DNA from: Carboxylicivirga mesophila | Lineage (GTDB): Bacteria > Bacteroidota > Bacteroidia > Bacteroidales > Marinilabiliaceae | Direction: 5' to 3' | Assembly (NCBI RefSeq): GCF_018271975.1 | Contig: NZ_JAGUCN010000020.1 | Span: 1 to 64,000, forward strand | Length of the DNA: 64,000 bases | In this document: positions 16,161 to 26,681 of the stretch, one piece after another | Position numbering within the stretch: position 1 is the first letter of the stretch | Layout: each line of letters opens with the position of its first letter | The notes under the pieces: generated by a model | Database searches by the model: none | What the model saw: the letters and a program-made list of their open reading frames with translations, nothing else | What the model was told of the DNA's origin: nothing | Translations under genes and position numbers: made by a program

Positions 16161-19100
16161 TTAAAACTTAACTTTTACAGCTACACCAATTGAACGTTGA
16201 GTTGGCATGGCAGTGGTTCCATATGAACTATTACCCCATCCGGTACCATTTGAAGATTCCGGAATTGTGTTAGGAGCTGCTCTATAGATATAAGCCACAT
16301 TATTGGCGAAAACCGACAATGTCAGATCCTGTAATTTTATTCTATTTGTAATACTATTAGGCACACGATAATCAAGAGCAATATTTCTTAATGCTATATA
16401 ATCGCTTTTGAAAATCCGATCCTCAGGAAAGAATCCATTAGAAAAATATGATTCGTAATAGTAATCTTCAGCCGATACTACTGTGTTATTTACAGTACCG
16501 TCAGCCTTAACACCATCCAATATTACACCGTCCCAATACGTTGCAGAACCATCAGTTGCTTCTCCGGCAACTTTTTGTCCATCTACCATATGGTAAGCAC
16601 TACCTCCATGCTCTTTATCGCGGTACTTTAATGTTTCATCAAGTACACCTGCCGCCATCATATAAGTCTCAGTTTCCGATATAAACGTTGCTCCGAATGA
16701 ATAATCGAAATTGGCGATTAATCTGAAATTTTTATAGTCGAACGACGTGAAAACACCTCCTACAACGTCAGGCAGAAGTTTACCAACCACCTTGTTACTT
16801 GTTGCACTGTAATTATAGCTAGCGCCATTAGAAGCAACAATTCGTTTTCCATTATTCGGATCGTTTGGATCAGAAGGATTAATATAGTGTTGCCATCCGC
16901 GTTGCTGATAAATCAAACCATACTCGCCTCCTACCTCAGCAACAGCGTTTAATCCGTTGGTTGACCATAAAGTCAGTGAACTTAGATCGCCGCCCAGCTC
17001 TTTAATCTTGGTTTTATTACCCGAGAAGGTGAAATTCAGGTTCCACATAAAATCATTGGTCACAACCGGCTTGGTTTTTAAGGTTAATTCCCAACCTTTA
17101 TTGGCCACATCACCGGCATTCATGCGAAGCGTAGAAACTCCTAATCCTGGAGGTGCTGTTACAGCCATAATCTGATTATAGGTATTTGAAGCGTAATAAG
17201 AGAAATCAATACCAATGCGTTGCTGAGCAAACAAATACGCTTCTAGTCCCACCTCAAATTCACGCTTACGCTCCGGTTCCAGATTTGGTACACCATCGGC
17301 ATCCATAGGAGGTAAGTGGGAAGGAGGTGTAAGAATATAACCATTTCCTGATGCAGAAGTAGCATAGTTCACATTACTAAAGTAACGCGGACCTGGACGA
17401 CCTACATCGGCCCATGATGCTCGTAGTTTAGCCATATTGACCCACTCAGGCAATGTTAATGTCTGATCCATTAACCAGGATACACTGACTCCAGGATAAA
17501 AGTAACTATTGTTTTCAGGAGGCAGGATAGATGACCAATCCTGACGGCCTTGTATTTCAACATATACTTGGTTATCCCATGCAAACTGAACAGAACCTAA
17601 CACACTATATAACACATCTTCTCCATTATCATACTGGTATGTAGGCTGTACACCTGATGGTAAGTTGCTAAATGAGAAATAGTTCGGAATTACCATGTTG
17701 CCAATTTGGCGTGCTCCTTTTTTCTCCAGGTAATTATCGCGTATTGCACCTCCTACGAAACCGGATAAGTTAATCTTGTCAAAATCCGTATTGAAATTAA
17801 GCACTGCCTGGCCATAAGTTTTTCGAATAATTCGGCTTTCATCAACATAAGATGAACCACTATTTGGACCAATTAGTGAAGGATCCATCAGTTTCCCTTT
17901 ATATTCGCTTCGCTCATTGGTTAAGTCCATACCTCCCAATACGGTTGCACTAAAAATTTTATTAATATTCACGTCCAGCGTTAATGATTGGATACTGTGC
18001 AAACGCTTAAAAATGGACTCATTTTGTTCCTGATCCCAGAAGTAATTGGCTACAGCCGAACGCCCTGGAGAGAAGAAGTTGGTCATATTGGGGTTGGCAT
18101 AGTAATTGTAACCGGATTCTGTAAGCATATTCTCACGAATTAAATCGACATCAATATCGGCACTATAGGCGCCTAATCCGGTGCGGTTACCCTGTGCGTC
18201 AAACGAATTGGCATTCGCCGAGTTAAGGTTTTCTGACATAAAGAAGTTACCGGCATAGGTAATTTTCACGAAGTCGTTCATCTGGTGCGAAGCACTTAAG
18301 CTGAAGGTATTTTTATTGTACTTACCACTCACGGTTGTTGGTGTCAGGTGCATATTGGTATATGAAAAACGCATCGTTCCTTTTTCACCACCAGAGCTAA
18401 GAGCCACATTAGTAGTGTTTTGATGACCAATATCAAACATTTTGTCATACACTGTACTTCCTGATGGTGCCCAGGCACGTTTACTTCCATCCCACCAATT
18501 AAGCGTTACATTAGGGTCGAATTTTGGTCCAAAGGCAGAACCAGTATAATCAAGTGTTCTTTCGCCATTCTCATTAAGAAAATAACCCTGATCATCTGTT
18601 TCAGTATTACTTGGACTTCTACCTGTTCCATATTGATCCTGAATTTCAGGCAAGAAGGCTACCTTATCCCAGGTTGTTGTAAATGATGCACTTACGCCCA
18701 AGCCTTTGCCCTTTTTACCTGATTTAGTGGTTATAAGAATAACCCCATTAGCTCCCTCACTACCGTAAAGTACTGACGCCTTCGCACCTTTTAGAATTTC
18801 AAATGATGCAATATCATCCGGGTTGATATCATTAATACCAGTACCATTATCACGGCTGGTTGCATCATATCCCATTCCGGTACTTTCATCATGGATAGGC
18901 ACTCCATCCACAACGATTAAAGGGCGTGTGGTTGAACTGGCATCAAACGAAACTGCATTACGAATATTAATCTTCATACCACCAGTAGGACCCGAAGCGG
19001 TTGCGGCTACCTGTACACCAGCAGCACTACCATACAACGATTGCAAGGCATTACTCGGTGTACCACTTGCCAATATCCGCTCAGTATCAACTTTCGAAAC

Positions 19101-19796
19101 CGCATACCCTAATGCTTTGGCTTCTTTCCGGATACCTAAAGCCGTTACTAATACCTCATCCAGCCCTGTTGCTTCCTCAATAAGGGTAACATTTATTTCA
19201 CGTGAAGCACCTACAACAATTTCTTGATCCTCAAACCCAATATATGAGAAAACCAAGGCATCATTGGCATCATCAACCTCAATATCATAGGTTCCGTCAA
19301 TACCGGTAATCACGCCGTGCTGAGGATTTGTTTTTTCATATACATTAACGCCCGGAAGTGGTTCTCCATTGATATCAATAACTTTTCCTGTAATCCTGAA
19401 TGTCTGCTGCTGATAAGCTGCTTTATCGTTAAGGACAGCAGATAAAACTACATGGTTTTCAATCATTGAATAACGCACATCACTGTTTCTGAATACGGTG
19501 GCTAGTAATTCTTCCAACGATTGGTTATCTGCTTTTACGCTGACACCCTTATTCACATCAATATTAGAATCGCTGTAAATAAACGTTACGTCAGTTTGCT
19601 TTTCTATCTCCTCCAAAAGTTGTTTGATACTAACATCTTTTAGGTTTAGGTTCACTTTTGATTGCGAGTAAACATTGGCTGATAACTGCAATGTACCCAC
19701 CAATACAAATAGTATCAGTAGTTTCATAATTCTTAATGTTTGTAGCCAGGAAGCATACCAGCCTCCCGTACAGGCTTTTTCTGCACTTTTTTTCAT
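16161..19796 (-). CDS. SusC/RagA TonB-dependent transporter with STN domain
   Basis: A 1211-residue outer-membrane importer. After a long basic leader and signal (about 1-45, ending NVYSQ) comes an STN secretin/TonB short N-terminal domain (about 50-115). A carboxypeptidase-regulatory domain follows (about 130-215, GKVIDINGEPLPGVNVYE), then the plug (about 220-345, with VDGVPIHDES) and a 22-strand barrel ending in the aromatic-rich C-terminus VAVKVKF. The STN domain is the part that signals inward to a FecR anti-sigma factor, and one is encoded just upstream with its ECF sigma, so trans-envelope induction by the imported ligand is expected. It is followed by susD. Confidence 0.94.
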   Translation of the reverse strand: MKKSAEKACTGGWYASWLQTLRIMKLLILFVLVGTLQLSANVYSQSKVNLNLKDVSIKQLLEEIEKQTDVTFIYSDSNIDVNKGVSVKADNQSLEELLATVFRNSDVRYSMIENHVVLSAVLNDKAAYQQQTFRITGKVIDINGEPLPGVNVYEKTNPQHGVITGIDGTYDIEVDDANDALVFSYIGFEDQEIVVGASREINVTLIEEATGLDEVLVTALGIRKEAKALGYAVSKVDTERILASGTPSNALQSLYGSAAGVQVAATASGPTGGMKINIRNAVSFDASSTTRPLIVVDGVPIHDESTGMGYDATSRDNGTGINDINPDDIASFEILKGAKASVLYGSEGANGVILITTKSGKKGKGLGVSASFTTTWDKVAFLPEIQDQYGTGRSPSNTETDDQGYFLNENGERTLDYTGSAFGPKFDPNVTLNWWDGSKRAWAPSGSTVYDKMFDIGHQNTTNVALSSGGEKGTMRFSYTNMHLTPTTVSGKYNKNTFSLSASHQMNDFVKITYAGNFFMSENLNSANANSFDAQGNRTGLGAYSADIDVDLIRENMLTESGYNYYANPNMTNFFSPGRSAVANYFWDQEQNESIFKRLHSIQSLTLDVNINKIFSATVLGGMDLTNERSEYKGKLMDPSLIGPNSGSSYVDESRIIRKTYGQAVLNFNTDFDKINLSGFVGGAIRDNYLEKKGARQIGNMVIPNYFSFSNLPSGVQPTYQYDNGEDVLYSVLGSVQFAWDNQVYVEIQGRQDWSSILPPENNSYFYPGVSVSWLMDQTLTLPEWVNMAKLRASWADVGRPGPRYFSNVNYATSASGNGYILTPPSHLPPMDADGVPNLEPERKREFEVGLEAYLFAQQRIGIDFSYYASNTYNQIMAVTAPPGLGVSTLRMNAGDVANKGWELTLKTKPVVTNDFMWNLNFTFSGNKTKIKELGGDLSSLTLWSTNGLNAVAEVGGEYGLIYQQRGWQHYINPSDPNDPNNGKRIVASNGASYNYSATSNKVVGKLLPDVVGGVFTSFDYKNFRLIANFDYSFGATFISETETYMMAAGVLDETLKYRDKEHGGSAYHMVDGQKVAGEATDGSATYWDGVILDGVKADGTVNNTVVSAEDYYYESYFSNGFFPEDRIFKSDYIALRNIALDYRVPNSITNRIKLQDLTLSVFANNVAYIYRAAPNTIPESSNGTGWGNSSYGTTAMPTQRSIGVAVKVKF

Positions 19797-19918
19797 AGTT
19801 TTGTAATGAATGTTAATGAATATCCAACTGCAATTGGATGTTTTAATGCTTATCAGGGATATGTTGGCGCATATTCCTGATTTTGGTTAACAATCTCTTT
19901 TTACGGATGTTACATAGG

Positions 19919-20935
19919 CTAAGGGTTTAGAATTGTTATAGACACCTGTTCTCCGTTTATTTGATAATCAAGTGGTTGAACAAGCTTCATAATGGTTAAT
20001 AATTCACTCAATGATTCTGATTTGACCGTAAACGTGAAACGCTTCTGAGCCAACAGCTCACTGTTTTTTAGTTCAATTTGCACACCATACCACTTACTCA
20101 GTTTCTCTATCACCTCGCTTAATGGTGTGTTATCTAATTTCAACACATTATCTTTCCAGCAAATAATATTCTGAATATTGCCTTCTACTACTTGTAGTTT
20201 TCCCTCCTCACTGTTGGCATAGGCTAATTGTCCGGGTTTTATCTCAGCTCTTGTCCCATCAAACAAAGCTACATCAACCCGCCCTTCAAGTAGTGAGGTT
20301 TCTGTCACCGGAGCTGTTTCATAAGCCATTACATTAAATTTAGTGCCCACTACCTTTACCTCACAATCTTTGGTTAAAACTTTAAATGGTAAAGCCTCAT
20401 TAGCAGCGACTTCAAAATAGGCTTCTCCATCCAGTTTTACTTCCCGGTTATGCCGTCCATAATCGGTATTATAGCTTAATACCGATTCTGAGTTAATCCA
20501 CACGCTGGTACCATCAGGTAGTTCGAGCTTACTCTTTTCACCACTAGGTACCACGGTCTTGACTATGAGGCTACCTGTATCTGCTTCGGTCTGAAAAAAC
20601 ATAAAAAAACTGACAGACAGCAACAATACAGCGACAACGGCAGCAACCGATTGCCAGATCCGCAGTACTTTTTTAAGTTGCGAAGCTGACTTAATCGAAA
20701 CGTCCTGTATATGCGTTTTAAACCTAATCCATTCATTCCCGGTATCAGCAATTTCACTGGCATTGAGGCACGAGCTTTCCCATACATCCTTCACCTCGGT
20801 GTAATAACGGGCATTACTATCCTTCTCCTTAACCCAGGATGCCAGGCTAATCTGCTCGCTTTTCGACAAATTACCTTCCAGGTAATCAATAATTCTGTTT
20901 TCAATCGACTGTTTACTCATTTTTTCATGCTTCAT
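19919..20935 (-). CDS. FecR-family anti-sigma factor
   Basis: A 338-residue inner-membrane anti-sigma/sigma-regulator. The cytoplasmic N-terminus (about 1-88, with YLEGNLSKSEQISLASW) precedes one membrane helix (about 91-114). The periplasmic FecR domain (about 125-225, VVPSGEKSKLELPDGTSVWINS and SLLEGRVDVAL) is followed by a DUF4974 C-terminal domain (about 265-336, LSEVIEKLSKWYGVQIEL). It sits between the ECF sigma and the STN-bearing SusC, the standard order for ligand-controlled SusC/D loci. An alternative start lies five codons downstream (MSKQSIEN). Confidence 0.93.
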   Translation of the reverse strand: MKHEKMSKQSIENRIIDYLEGNLSKSEQISLASWVKEKDSNARYYTEVKDVWESSCLNASEIADTGNEWIRFKTHIQDVSIKSASQLKKVLRIWQSVAAVVAVLLLSVSFFMFFQTEADTGSLIVKTVVPSGEKSKLELPDGTSVWINSESVLSYNTDYGRHNREVKLDGEAYFEVAANEALPFKVLTKDCEVKVVGTKFNVMAYETAPVTETSLLEGRVDVALFDGTRAEIKPGQLAYANSEEGKLQVVEGNIQNIICWKDNVLKLDNTPLSEVIEKLSKWYGVQIELKNSELLAQKRFTFTVKSESLSELLTIMKLVQPLDYQINGEQVSITILNP

Positions 20936-21056
20936 AGCTGTAACACATCAACCTCAATTTACCCTACCACATTTTTTGATTTTTTTACACTTTTTTGCAG
21001 ATGACTTTCTAAACAGAAGGCATTCCACTGTATTTCTGACATTTAAATTGGGATGT

Positions 21057-21608
21057 TTAAAATAGAATAGAAAGGAGTTCGGCAAACTCTTTCCTGAAAA
21101 GTCGTAATGCCTTTGTAATGTGTTTTTCAACCATTTTAACAGAGATCCCCATCTTTTCCGCAATCTCTTTGTTCTTCAATCCATCATTACGGCTCATCTT
21201 AAATACTTCTACGCAACCGTGGGGTAGCCGATTCATGACTTGCTCGAACTGCTCTTCAAGCTCTAACTCCAATAAACTAACAAAAGGATTGTCTTCATTG
21301 CTGAGAATCACACGCTCAGCCTCATCTAATATGGCTGCCGGACTATCTGCTTCATGAAACAGTTTTTTATTATCACGAATAACATTTAAAGCCTTATTTC
21401 TTGCAGCCTGAAAAAGATATGCCTTAGCATTGCCGATAAATTCCTGCCCCTCCGTCTGCTTCCAAAAAGCAGTAAATGTTTCCTGAACAATATCCTTTGC
21501 CACCTCAATATCATGTACGTACTTATTAGTATACAATACTAAGCGGCCATGATACTTGGTATAAAGCTGTTCAAAAAAATCAATCCTACTATAAGCTGTA
21601 TTATTCAT
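21057..21608 (-). CDS. ECF RNA polymerase sigma-70 factor, Bacteroides expansion family
   Basis: A 183-residue ECF sigma. Region 2 (about 10-75) contains VAKDIVQETFTAFWKQ, and region 4 (about 125-175) contains LPHGCVEVFKMSRNDGLKNKEIAEKMGISVKMVEKHI, a clear helix-turn-helix. This belongs to the Bacteroidota group that partners FecR anti-sigma factors. It should direct transcription of the SusC/SusD genes that follow when the anti-sigma is triggered. It is the first gene of the minus-strand cluster and divergent from purM. Confidence 0.93.
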   Translation of the reverse strand: MNNTAYSRIDFFEQLYTKYHGRLVLYTNKYVHDIEVAKDIVQETFTAFWKQTEGQEFIGNAKAYLFQAARNKALNVIRDNKKLFHEADSPAAILDEAERVILSNEDNPFVSLLELELEEQFEQVMNRLPHGCVEVFKMSRNDGLKNKEIAEKMGISVKMVEKHITKALRLFRKEFAELLSILF

Positions 21609-22019
21609 GTGCTTACCTATCTTCTTTCACACTTACCGATTAAAATCTGATTTTTCATCTTGATTATGGGACACTTCAAGATGTAGTTCGTTATTTCATA
21701 TTACATTTTGCACAAACATGCAGCACTTTGTGAAAATAAATATCAACACATTTTAATCTTTATTAACACTTCGGAAAAATAGGTATTTCACCTTATAAAA
21801 CCAGCAGCTTATTTATTTTGAATAGTAAAAAGAACATGAGTCCTCTTATAAGAACATACTTTCAAGTTAAAAACCTACTTCCATTAGACTCATATATGGT
21901 AGTAGAAATTAGGATTTCTGACTCTAACACTACTCTATAGACGCTTTTTTTGACGAAGCCGAAAGATTGTGCTATTTTTGCACTCCAAAATAGGGTAAAA
22001 AACTGATAAAATAATACTT
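21609..22019. other. Intergenic region between the ECF sigma gene and purM
   Basis: A 411-base A/T-rich spacer between divergent genes. On the plus side it holds the purM promoter (21949-21980). I saw no open reading frame, hairpin with T-run or clear TAnnTTTG element for the sigma gene on the minus side. Confidence 0.6.
21949..21980 (+). promoter_or_regulatory. Bacteroidota-type promoter of purM
   Basis: A -33 TTTG (21949-21952) and a -7 TATTTTTG (21973-21980, consensus TAnnTTTG) are separated by 20 bases. The expected start of transcription is about 30 bases before the purM GTG. Confidence 0.75.
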
Positions 22020-23189
22020 GTGAGCTCAGATTCGAGATACAACCTACGCGGCGTTTCGGCCTCTAAAGAAGATGTACACAACGCTATTAAAAACATTGAC
22101 AAAGGCATATTTCCTCAAGCATTTTGCAAAATTGTTCCTGATATTTTAGGAGGTGACGAGGACTACTGCAATATTATGCATGCCGATGGCGCAGGCACCA
22201 AATCATCATTGGCTTACATGTATTGGCGTGAAACAGGTGATTTATCTGTGTGGAAAGGAATTGCTCAGGATGCTATTATAATGAACGTGGATGACCTGCT
22301 TTGCGTAGGTGCTACCGAAAACATACTGGTATCATCCACCATTGGCCGTAACAAAAACCTTATTCCGGGTGAAGTCATCTCAGCCATCATCAATGGCACT
22401 GATGAGCTGTTGGCAGAACTACGTGACATGGGCATCAGTATTTACCCTACAGGTGGTGAAACTGCAGATGTGGGTGATCTGGTAAAAACCATCATTGTTG
22501 ACAGTACGGTAACCTGTCGCATGAAGCGCAGCGATGTTATCTCAAATCACAACATCCAACCAGGTGATGTTATTGTTGGACTATCATCATCAGGACAAGC
22601 CACCTACGAAAAAGAATACAACGGTGGAATGGGAAGTAACGGACTAACCTCAGCCCGCCACGATGTATTTGCGAAGTACCTGGCAGGCAAGTATCCTGAG
22701 AGTTACGACGACTCAGTACCTGAAGATCTGGTTTACTCAGGAAACTATGAATTAACCGACAGCGTTAAAGATTCGCCACTTGACGCAGGCAAACTGGTCT
22801 TATCTCCAACCCGCACCTACGCACCTGTGATTAAAAAAGTGCTGGACGAAATGCGTAGCGATATTCATGGCATGGTACACTGTTCGGGAGGTGCCCAAAC
22901 AAAAGTGCTGCACTTTGTGGATAACGTTCATGTGATTAAAGATAATATGTTCGATGTGCCTCCACTTTTCAAAACCATCCACGAAGAATCGGGGACTGAA
23001 TGGAAAGAGATGTACAAAGTTTTTAACATGGGCCATCGCTACGAAATATACCTTTCGCCAGAAAAAGCGGAAAGAATTATCGAAATAGCCAAATCATTTA
23101 ATATCGACGCCCAGATTGTGGGACGTGTTGAAGCTCATGACGGCAAAAAACTAACCATCGAAAGTGAATTTGGTACGTTTGAGTATTAA
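22020..23189 (+). CDS. purM: Phosphoribosylformylglycinamidine cyclo-ligase (AIR synthase)
   Basis: Fifth step of purine synthesis: FGAM plus ATP gives aminoimidazole ribonucleotide. The 389-residue protein starts with GTG at 22020 (MSSDSRYNLRGVSASKEDV), placed correctly behind a good promoter. Signs are DILGG near 45, HADGAGTKSS near 57, the Mg/ATP-binding stretch NVDDLLCVGA, and TGGETADVGDLV. The C-terminal half carries GGAQTKVLHF. It is longer than E. coli PurM (345) and belongs to the form typical of Bacteroidota. It is followed 75 bases later by prfA. Confidence 0.93.
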   Translation: MSSDSRYNLRGVSASKEDVHNAIKNIDKGIFPQAFCKIVPDILGGDEDYCNIMHADGAGTKSSLAYMYWRETGDLSVWKGIAQDAIIMNVDDLLCVGATENILVSSTIGRNKNLIPGEVISAIINGTDELLAELRDMGISIYPTGGETADVGDLVKTIIVDSTVTCRMKRSDVISNHNIQPGDVIVGLSSSGQATYEKEYNGGMGSNGLTSARHDVFAKYLAGKYPESYDDSVPEDLVYSGNYELTDSVKDSPLDAGKLVLSPTRTYAPVIKKVLDEMRSDIHGMVHCSGGAQTKVLHFVDNVHVIKDNMFDVPPLFKTIHEESGTEWKEMYKVFNMGHRYEIYLSPEKAERIIEIAKSFNIDAQIVGRVEAHDGKKLTIESEFGTFEY

Positions 23190-23264
23190 GCACTTTTAAT
23201 GGTTTTATTACGGATAGAGAAATAGCTATCCTTTTGATTAATTAACGGTATTCAAGAATAAAAT

Positions 23265-24353
23265 ATGTCGCAAGCACACGATTTATTAGAAAAACTGGAA
23301 GGTATTCGACTTCGTTTCGAGGAAGTATCGGAACAGATTACCAATCCGGAGGTTATAGCCGACACTAAGCGATACGTAAAGCTTAACAAGGAATATAAAG
23401 ATCTGCAGAAAGTAGTTGAGGCTCGTCATGAGTTTAAAAACACTTTAGACAACATTGATTCGGCTCGTCAGATGCTTAAAGAAGAATCTGATGCTGAGAT
23501 GCGCGAAATGGCTAAGATGGAACTGGATGAGCTGGAAGACAAGCTGCCAGAAATGGAAGAAAACATCAAGCTTCTGCTGATTCCGGCCGATCCTCAGGAT
23601 GCCAAAAATGCGGTATTGGAAATTCGTGCCGGAACAGGTGGCGATGAGGCCAGTATCTTTGCTGGTGACCTATACCGCATGTATACTAAATATTGTCAGG
23701 AAAAAGGCTGGCGCATAGAAGTAACAAACAGCAATGAAGGCACATCCGGTGGCTTCAAAGAAATTGTGATGAATGTGACCGGCGAAGGTGTTTATGGTAT
23801 TCTTAAATATGAATCGGGCGTTCACCGCGTACAGCGTGTTCCTCAAACCGAAACACAAGGGCGTGTTCACACTTCAGCTGCCACAGTAGCTGTATTGCCC
23901 GAAGCCGAAGAGTTTGACATTGAGTTGCGCACAGAGGATATCCGCAAAGACACCTACTGTTCGTCAGGACCAGGTGGACAGTCGGTAAATACTACCTATT
24001 CAGCTATCCGGCTCACTCACATTCCATCAGGCATTGTTGTAACCTGCCAGGATCAAAAGTCACAGTTGAAAAACCTGGACAAGGCCATGGCTGAATTACG
24101 TACCCGCTTGTACAACCTGGAATATCAGAAATACCTTGATGAGATTTCATCGCAGCGTAAAACCATGGTATCATCAGGTGACCGTTCAGCTAAGATACGT
24201 ACATACAACTATCCGCAAGGCCGCGTAACCGACCACCGCATCAACCTAACGCTCTACAACTTGCCAGCCATTATGGATGGTGAAATTCAACAAATCATTG
24301 ACAAACTAATTGTTGAGGAAAATGCTGAGCGACTGAAAGCAAGCGAATTGTAG
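23265..24353 (+). CDS. prfA: Peptide chain release factor 1
   Basis: Releases the finished protein at UAA and UAG. It has 362 residues, the normal RF1 length. The catalytic GGQ is in [15 protein letters not shown] (near residue 237). The upstream [23 protein letters not shown] is the standard RF1 segment, and the N-terminus is the coiled helical domain 1. The insertion that marks RF2 programmed frameshifting is absent. It lies between purM and pyrF on the same strand and probably shares at least some transcription with them. Confidence 0.96.
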   Translation: MSQAHDLLEKLEGIRLRFEEVSEQITNPEVIADTKRYVKLNKEYKDLQKVVEARHEFKNTLDNIDSARQMLKEESDAEMREMAKMELDELEDKLPEMEENIKLLLIPADPQDAKNAVLEIRAGTGGDEASIFAGDLYRMYTKYCQEKGWRIEVTNSNEGTSGGFKEIVMNVTGEGVYGILKYESGVHRVQRVPQTETQGRVHTSAATVAVLPEAEEFDIELRTEDIRKDTYCSSGPGGQSVNTTYSAIRLTHIPSGIVVTCQDQKSQLKNLDKAMAELRTRLYNLEYQKYLDEISSQRKTMVSSGDRSAKIRTYNYPQGRVTDHRINLTLYNLPAIMDGEIQQIIDKLIVEENAERLKASEL

Positions 24354-24415
24354 GAAGCTCAAAAGAGCTTCAGGCAGAAGTTTATAAGTTATAAGGCAGA
24401 AGAAGAATAATAACA

Positions 24416-24450
24416 AGCTAGCAGCTAACAGCTAGCAGCTAACAGCTAAA
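24416..24450 (+). repeat. Five heptamer repeats directly upstream of pyrF
   Basis: Five units alternate agctagc and agctaac, the last being agctaaa. They end four bases before the pyrF ATG, which places them in the ribosome-binding region. Copy number could vary by slippage and change spacing or leader structure. Confidence 0.8.
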
Positions 24451-24454
24451 TAAA

Positions 24455-25282
24455 ATGACATCACAAGAGCTTTTTGAAAACATTAAAAAGAAGAAGAGTT
24501 TTTTATGCGTTGGGCTTGATACCGATATCAATAAAATTCCTCGCCACCTTTTAGACACGACCGATCCTATTTTTGCTTTCAATAAGCAGATTATTGATGC
24601 AACACACGATGTAACCGTAGCTTACAAACCCAACCTGGCATTTTATGAGAGCCTTGGGGTAAACGGATGGAATTCACTGGAGAAAACAGTTAACTACATA
24701 AAATACAACCACCCGGATATTTTCATCATTGCAGATGCCAAACGTGGAGATATTGGCAATACATCAGCCATGTATGCCAAAGCCTTTTTCGACCACATGG
24801 AGTTTGACTCGGTAACAGTTGCACCATATATGGGTGAAGATTCGGTAAAACCTTTCTTAACTCATGTTGATAAGTGGGTAATACTGTTGGCACTTACCTC
24901 TAATAAAGGCGCTTTCGACTTCCAGTTTATGGAAGAAAACAATGAAAAGTTGTACGAGAAGGTCATTAAAACAAGTGCCCAATGGGGAACCGAAGAGAAT
25001 CTGATGTATGTGGTTGGTGCTACAAAAGCAGAGATGCTCGCAGACATACGTAAGCTCATTCCTAACCATTTCTTATTGGTACCTGGCGTTGGTGCACAAG
25101 GGGGCAGCCTCGAAGAAGTGGCCAAAAATGGCATGAACAACAAGTGTGGCCTGTTAGTAAACTCTAGTCGTGGTATTATTTACGCCAGCGATGCTGAAGA
25201 TTTTGCAGCTAAAGCCCGTGAAAATGCCATTGCAGTGCAGCAGGACATGGAAAAACTTCTAAAAGAACACGGCTTAATCTAG
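24455..25282 (+). CDS. pyrF: Orotidine 5'-phosphate decarboxylase (type 2)
   Basis: Last step of UMP synthesis: OMP to UMP plus CO2. At 275 residues it is the longer type-2 form. The catalytic [15 protein letters not shown] is near residue 95. FLCVGLDTD near the N-terminus, [10 protein letters not shown] in the middle, and [10 protein letters not shown] with LLVNSSRGI late form the phosphate-binding end. It follows prfA after a 101-base spacer holding a heptamer repeat, and is closed by a strong terminator. Confidence 0.95.
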   Translation: MTSQELFENIKKKKSFLCVGLDTDINKIPRHLLDTTDPIFAFNKQIIDATHDVTVAYKPNLAFYESLGVNGWNSLEKTVNYIKYNHPDIFIIADAKRGDIGNTSAMYAKAFFDHMEFDSVTVAPYMGEDSVKPFLTHVDKWVILLALTSNKGAFDFQFMEENNEKLYEKVIKTSAQWGTEENLMYVVGATKAEMLADIRKLIPNHFLLVPGVGAQGGSLEEVAKNGMNNKCGLLVNSSRGIIYASDAEDFAAKARENAIAVQQDMEKLLKEHGLI

Positions 25283-25305
25283 ATTGGCCGGAATAACATA
25301 AAATG

Positions 25306-25341
25306 AAAGCCTGAAGCGACAACCGTCCTTCAGGCTTTTTT
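25306..25341 (+). terminator. Terminator after pyrF
   Basis: An 11-base perfect stem (aaagcctgaag at 25306-25316, cttcaggcttt at 25328-25338) with an 11-base loop, followed by T residues. Confidence 0.93.
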
Positions 25342-25409
25342 GTGAGTTAAGCGCTGTATTTGCACTTATTAACAATAAGATTTAAATTCATAGTCCAAAC
25401 CTATGTGCG

Positions 25410-26681
25410 ATGAATGAAGATCTCTTACACTACATCTGGCAATATAAGCTATACAAACCCGACTTACGCACCACCGACAATAAACCGATAGAAGTTATAC
25501 ACCCGGGCATAAAAAACACAGACGGTGGCCCGGATTTCTTCAATGCCAAAATCAAGATTGATGGCACCTTATGGGCCGGCAATGTAGAAATACACCAGAA
25601 TGAGAAAGAATGGTACCTTCACCAACATCATCAAGACCCAAGTTATGATAATGTGATACTCCATGTTGTAGAGGTCAAAAATGAGACCACCTACAATTCG
25701 AAGATGAGATTGATCCCCGCTTGCTGTTTACCTGTTTCCGAAACGCTTAAAGATCGCCTTAAAAAACTGTACACCAGCAGCAACTGGATAGCCTGTGCTC
25801 AAAACATTTCAAACATCAATGAATTTACACTTTCGCAATGGATGGAACGAATGCTCATAGAGCGATTAGAGGAGAAAAGTCATCTGGTAAACAACTTACT
25901 GAAAGTAACTAATAACAACTGGGACCAGGTATTTTTTATTCTGCTGGCCCGCAGCTTTGGCTTTGGCATTAATGGCTTGTCTTTTGAGCTAATGGCCAAG
26001 CAAACGCCTTTAACCATCCTTTTAAAGCATACCGACAATTTGTATCAGATGGAAGCTCTGCTCTTCGGTCAGGCAGGCTTGTTACATGAACCAGAAGAAC
26101 AGGATGAATACACTCTATCGTTAAAAAAAGAATATGAATTTCTTCGCAATAAATATCTACTCAAGCCAATTTCGCAAAGCCTTTGGAAGTTTCTTCGGCT
26201 TCGACCTGCTAACTTCCCCACCATCCGAATCGCCCAGTTAGCTTACCTGATGTGCAATATCAAAGGAAGCTTTGAGCAATTATTAAACCTCAGTCAACAA
26301 CCACTCCTCTTAAACAAGATGAATATTGGAACCTCAGACTACTGGAAATCACATTACGTATTGGGAAAACAATCAAGTAAATCATCGGTCAAACTATTGG
26401 GAAGCTCATCCAAGCAGCGCCTTATCGTCAATACGATCATCCCTTATCTCTTTATTTATGCAGCTAAACACAAAGACGAGCAACAAAAAGAAAAAATCAT
26501 TGACTATCTTTATCAACAACCAGCAGAGAAAAATAAAACACTTGAGCAGTGGAACAATTTAGGTGTGCCTTCAAAAAATGAAGCACAAGCACAGGCACTA
26601 CTTTATTTAAAGAGTAATTATTGCAATCAGAAAAAGTGTTTAAATTGCCACATCGGACACGAGGTACTATGCAAAAATTAG
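25410..26681 (+). CDS. DUF2851 family protein
   Basis: A 423-residue cytoplasmic protein of a conserved but uncharacterised Bacteroidota family. The N-terminus (HYIWQYKLYKPDL, VIHPGIKNTDGGPDFFNAKI, GNVEIH, HVVEVK) has the spacing of acidic and lysine residues seen in PD-(D/E)XK nuclease folds (D near 42, E near 57, then VEVK). The nuclease idea is only my inference. The C-terminus carries four cysteines (CNQKKCLNCH ... C) that could bind zinc. Its last 13 bases overlap the K+ channel gene, so the two are probably cotranslated. Confidence 0.82.
   Translation: MNEDLLHYIWQYKLYKPDLRTTDNKPIEVIHPGIKNTDGGPDFFNAKIKIDGTLWAGNVEIHQNEKEWYLHQHHQDPSYDNVILHVVEVKNETTYNSKMRLIPACCLPVSETLKDRLKKLYTSSNWIACAQNISNINEFTLSQWMERMLIERLEEKSHLVNNLLKVTNNNWDQVFFILLARSFGFGINGLSFELMAKQTPLTILLKHTDNLYQMEALLFGQAGLLHEPEEQDEYTLSLKKEYEFLRNKYLLKPISQSLWKFLRLRPANFPTIRIAQLAYLMCNIKGSFEQLLNLSQQPLLLNKMNIGTSDYWKSHYVLGKQSSKSSVKLLGSSSKQRLIVNTIIPYLFIYAAKHKDEQQKEKIIDYLYQQPAEKNKTLEQWNNLGVPSKNEAQAQALLYLKSNYCNQKKCLNCHIGHEVLCKN

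Noticed and set aside
24416-24450. Heptamer repeats as an attachment site or integron-like element
   Set aside because: There is no integrase, transposase or flanking duplication nearby. It is a simple tandem repeat.
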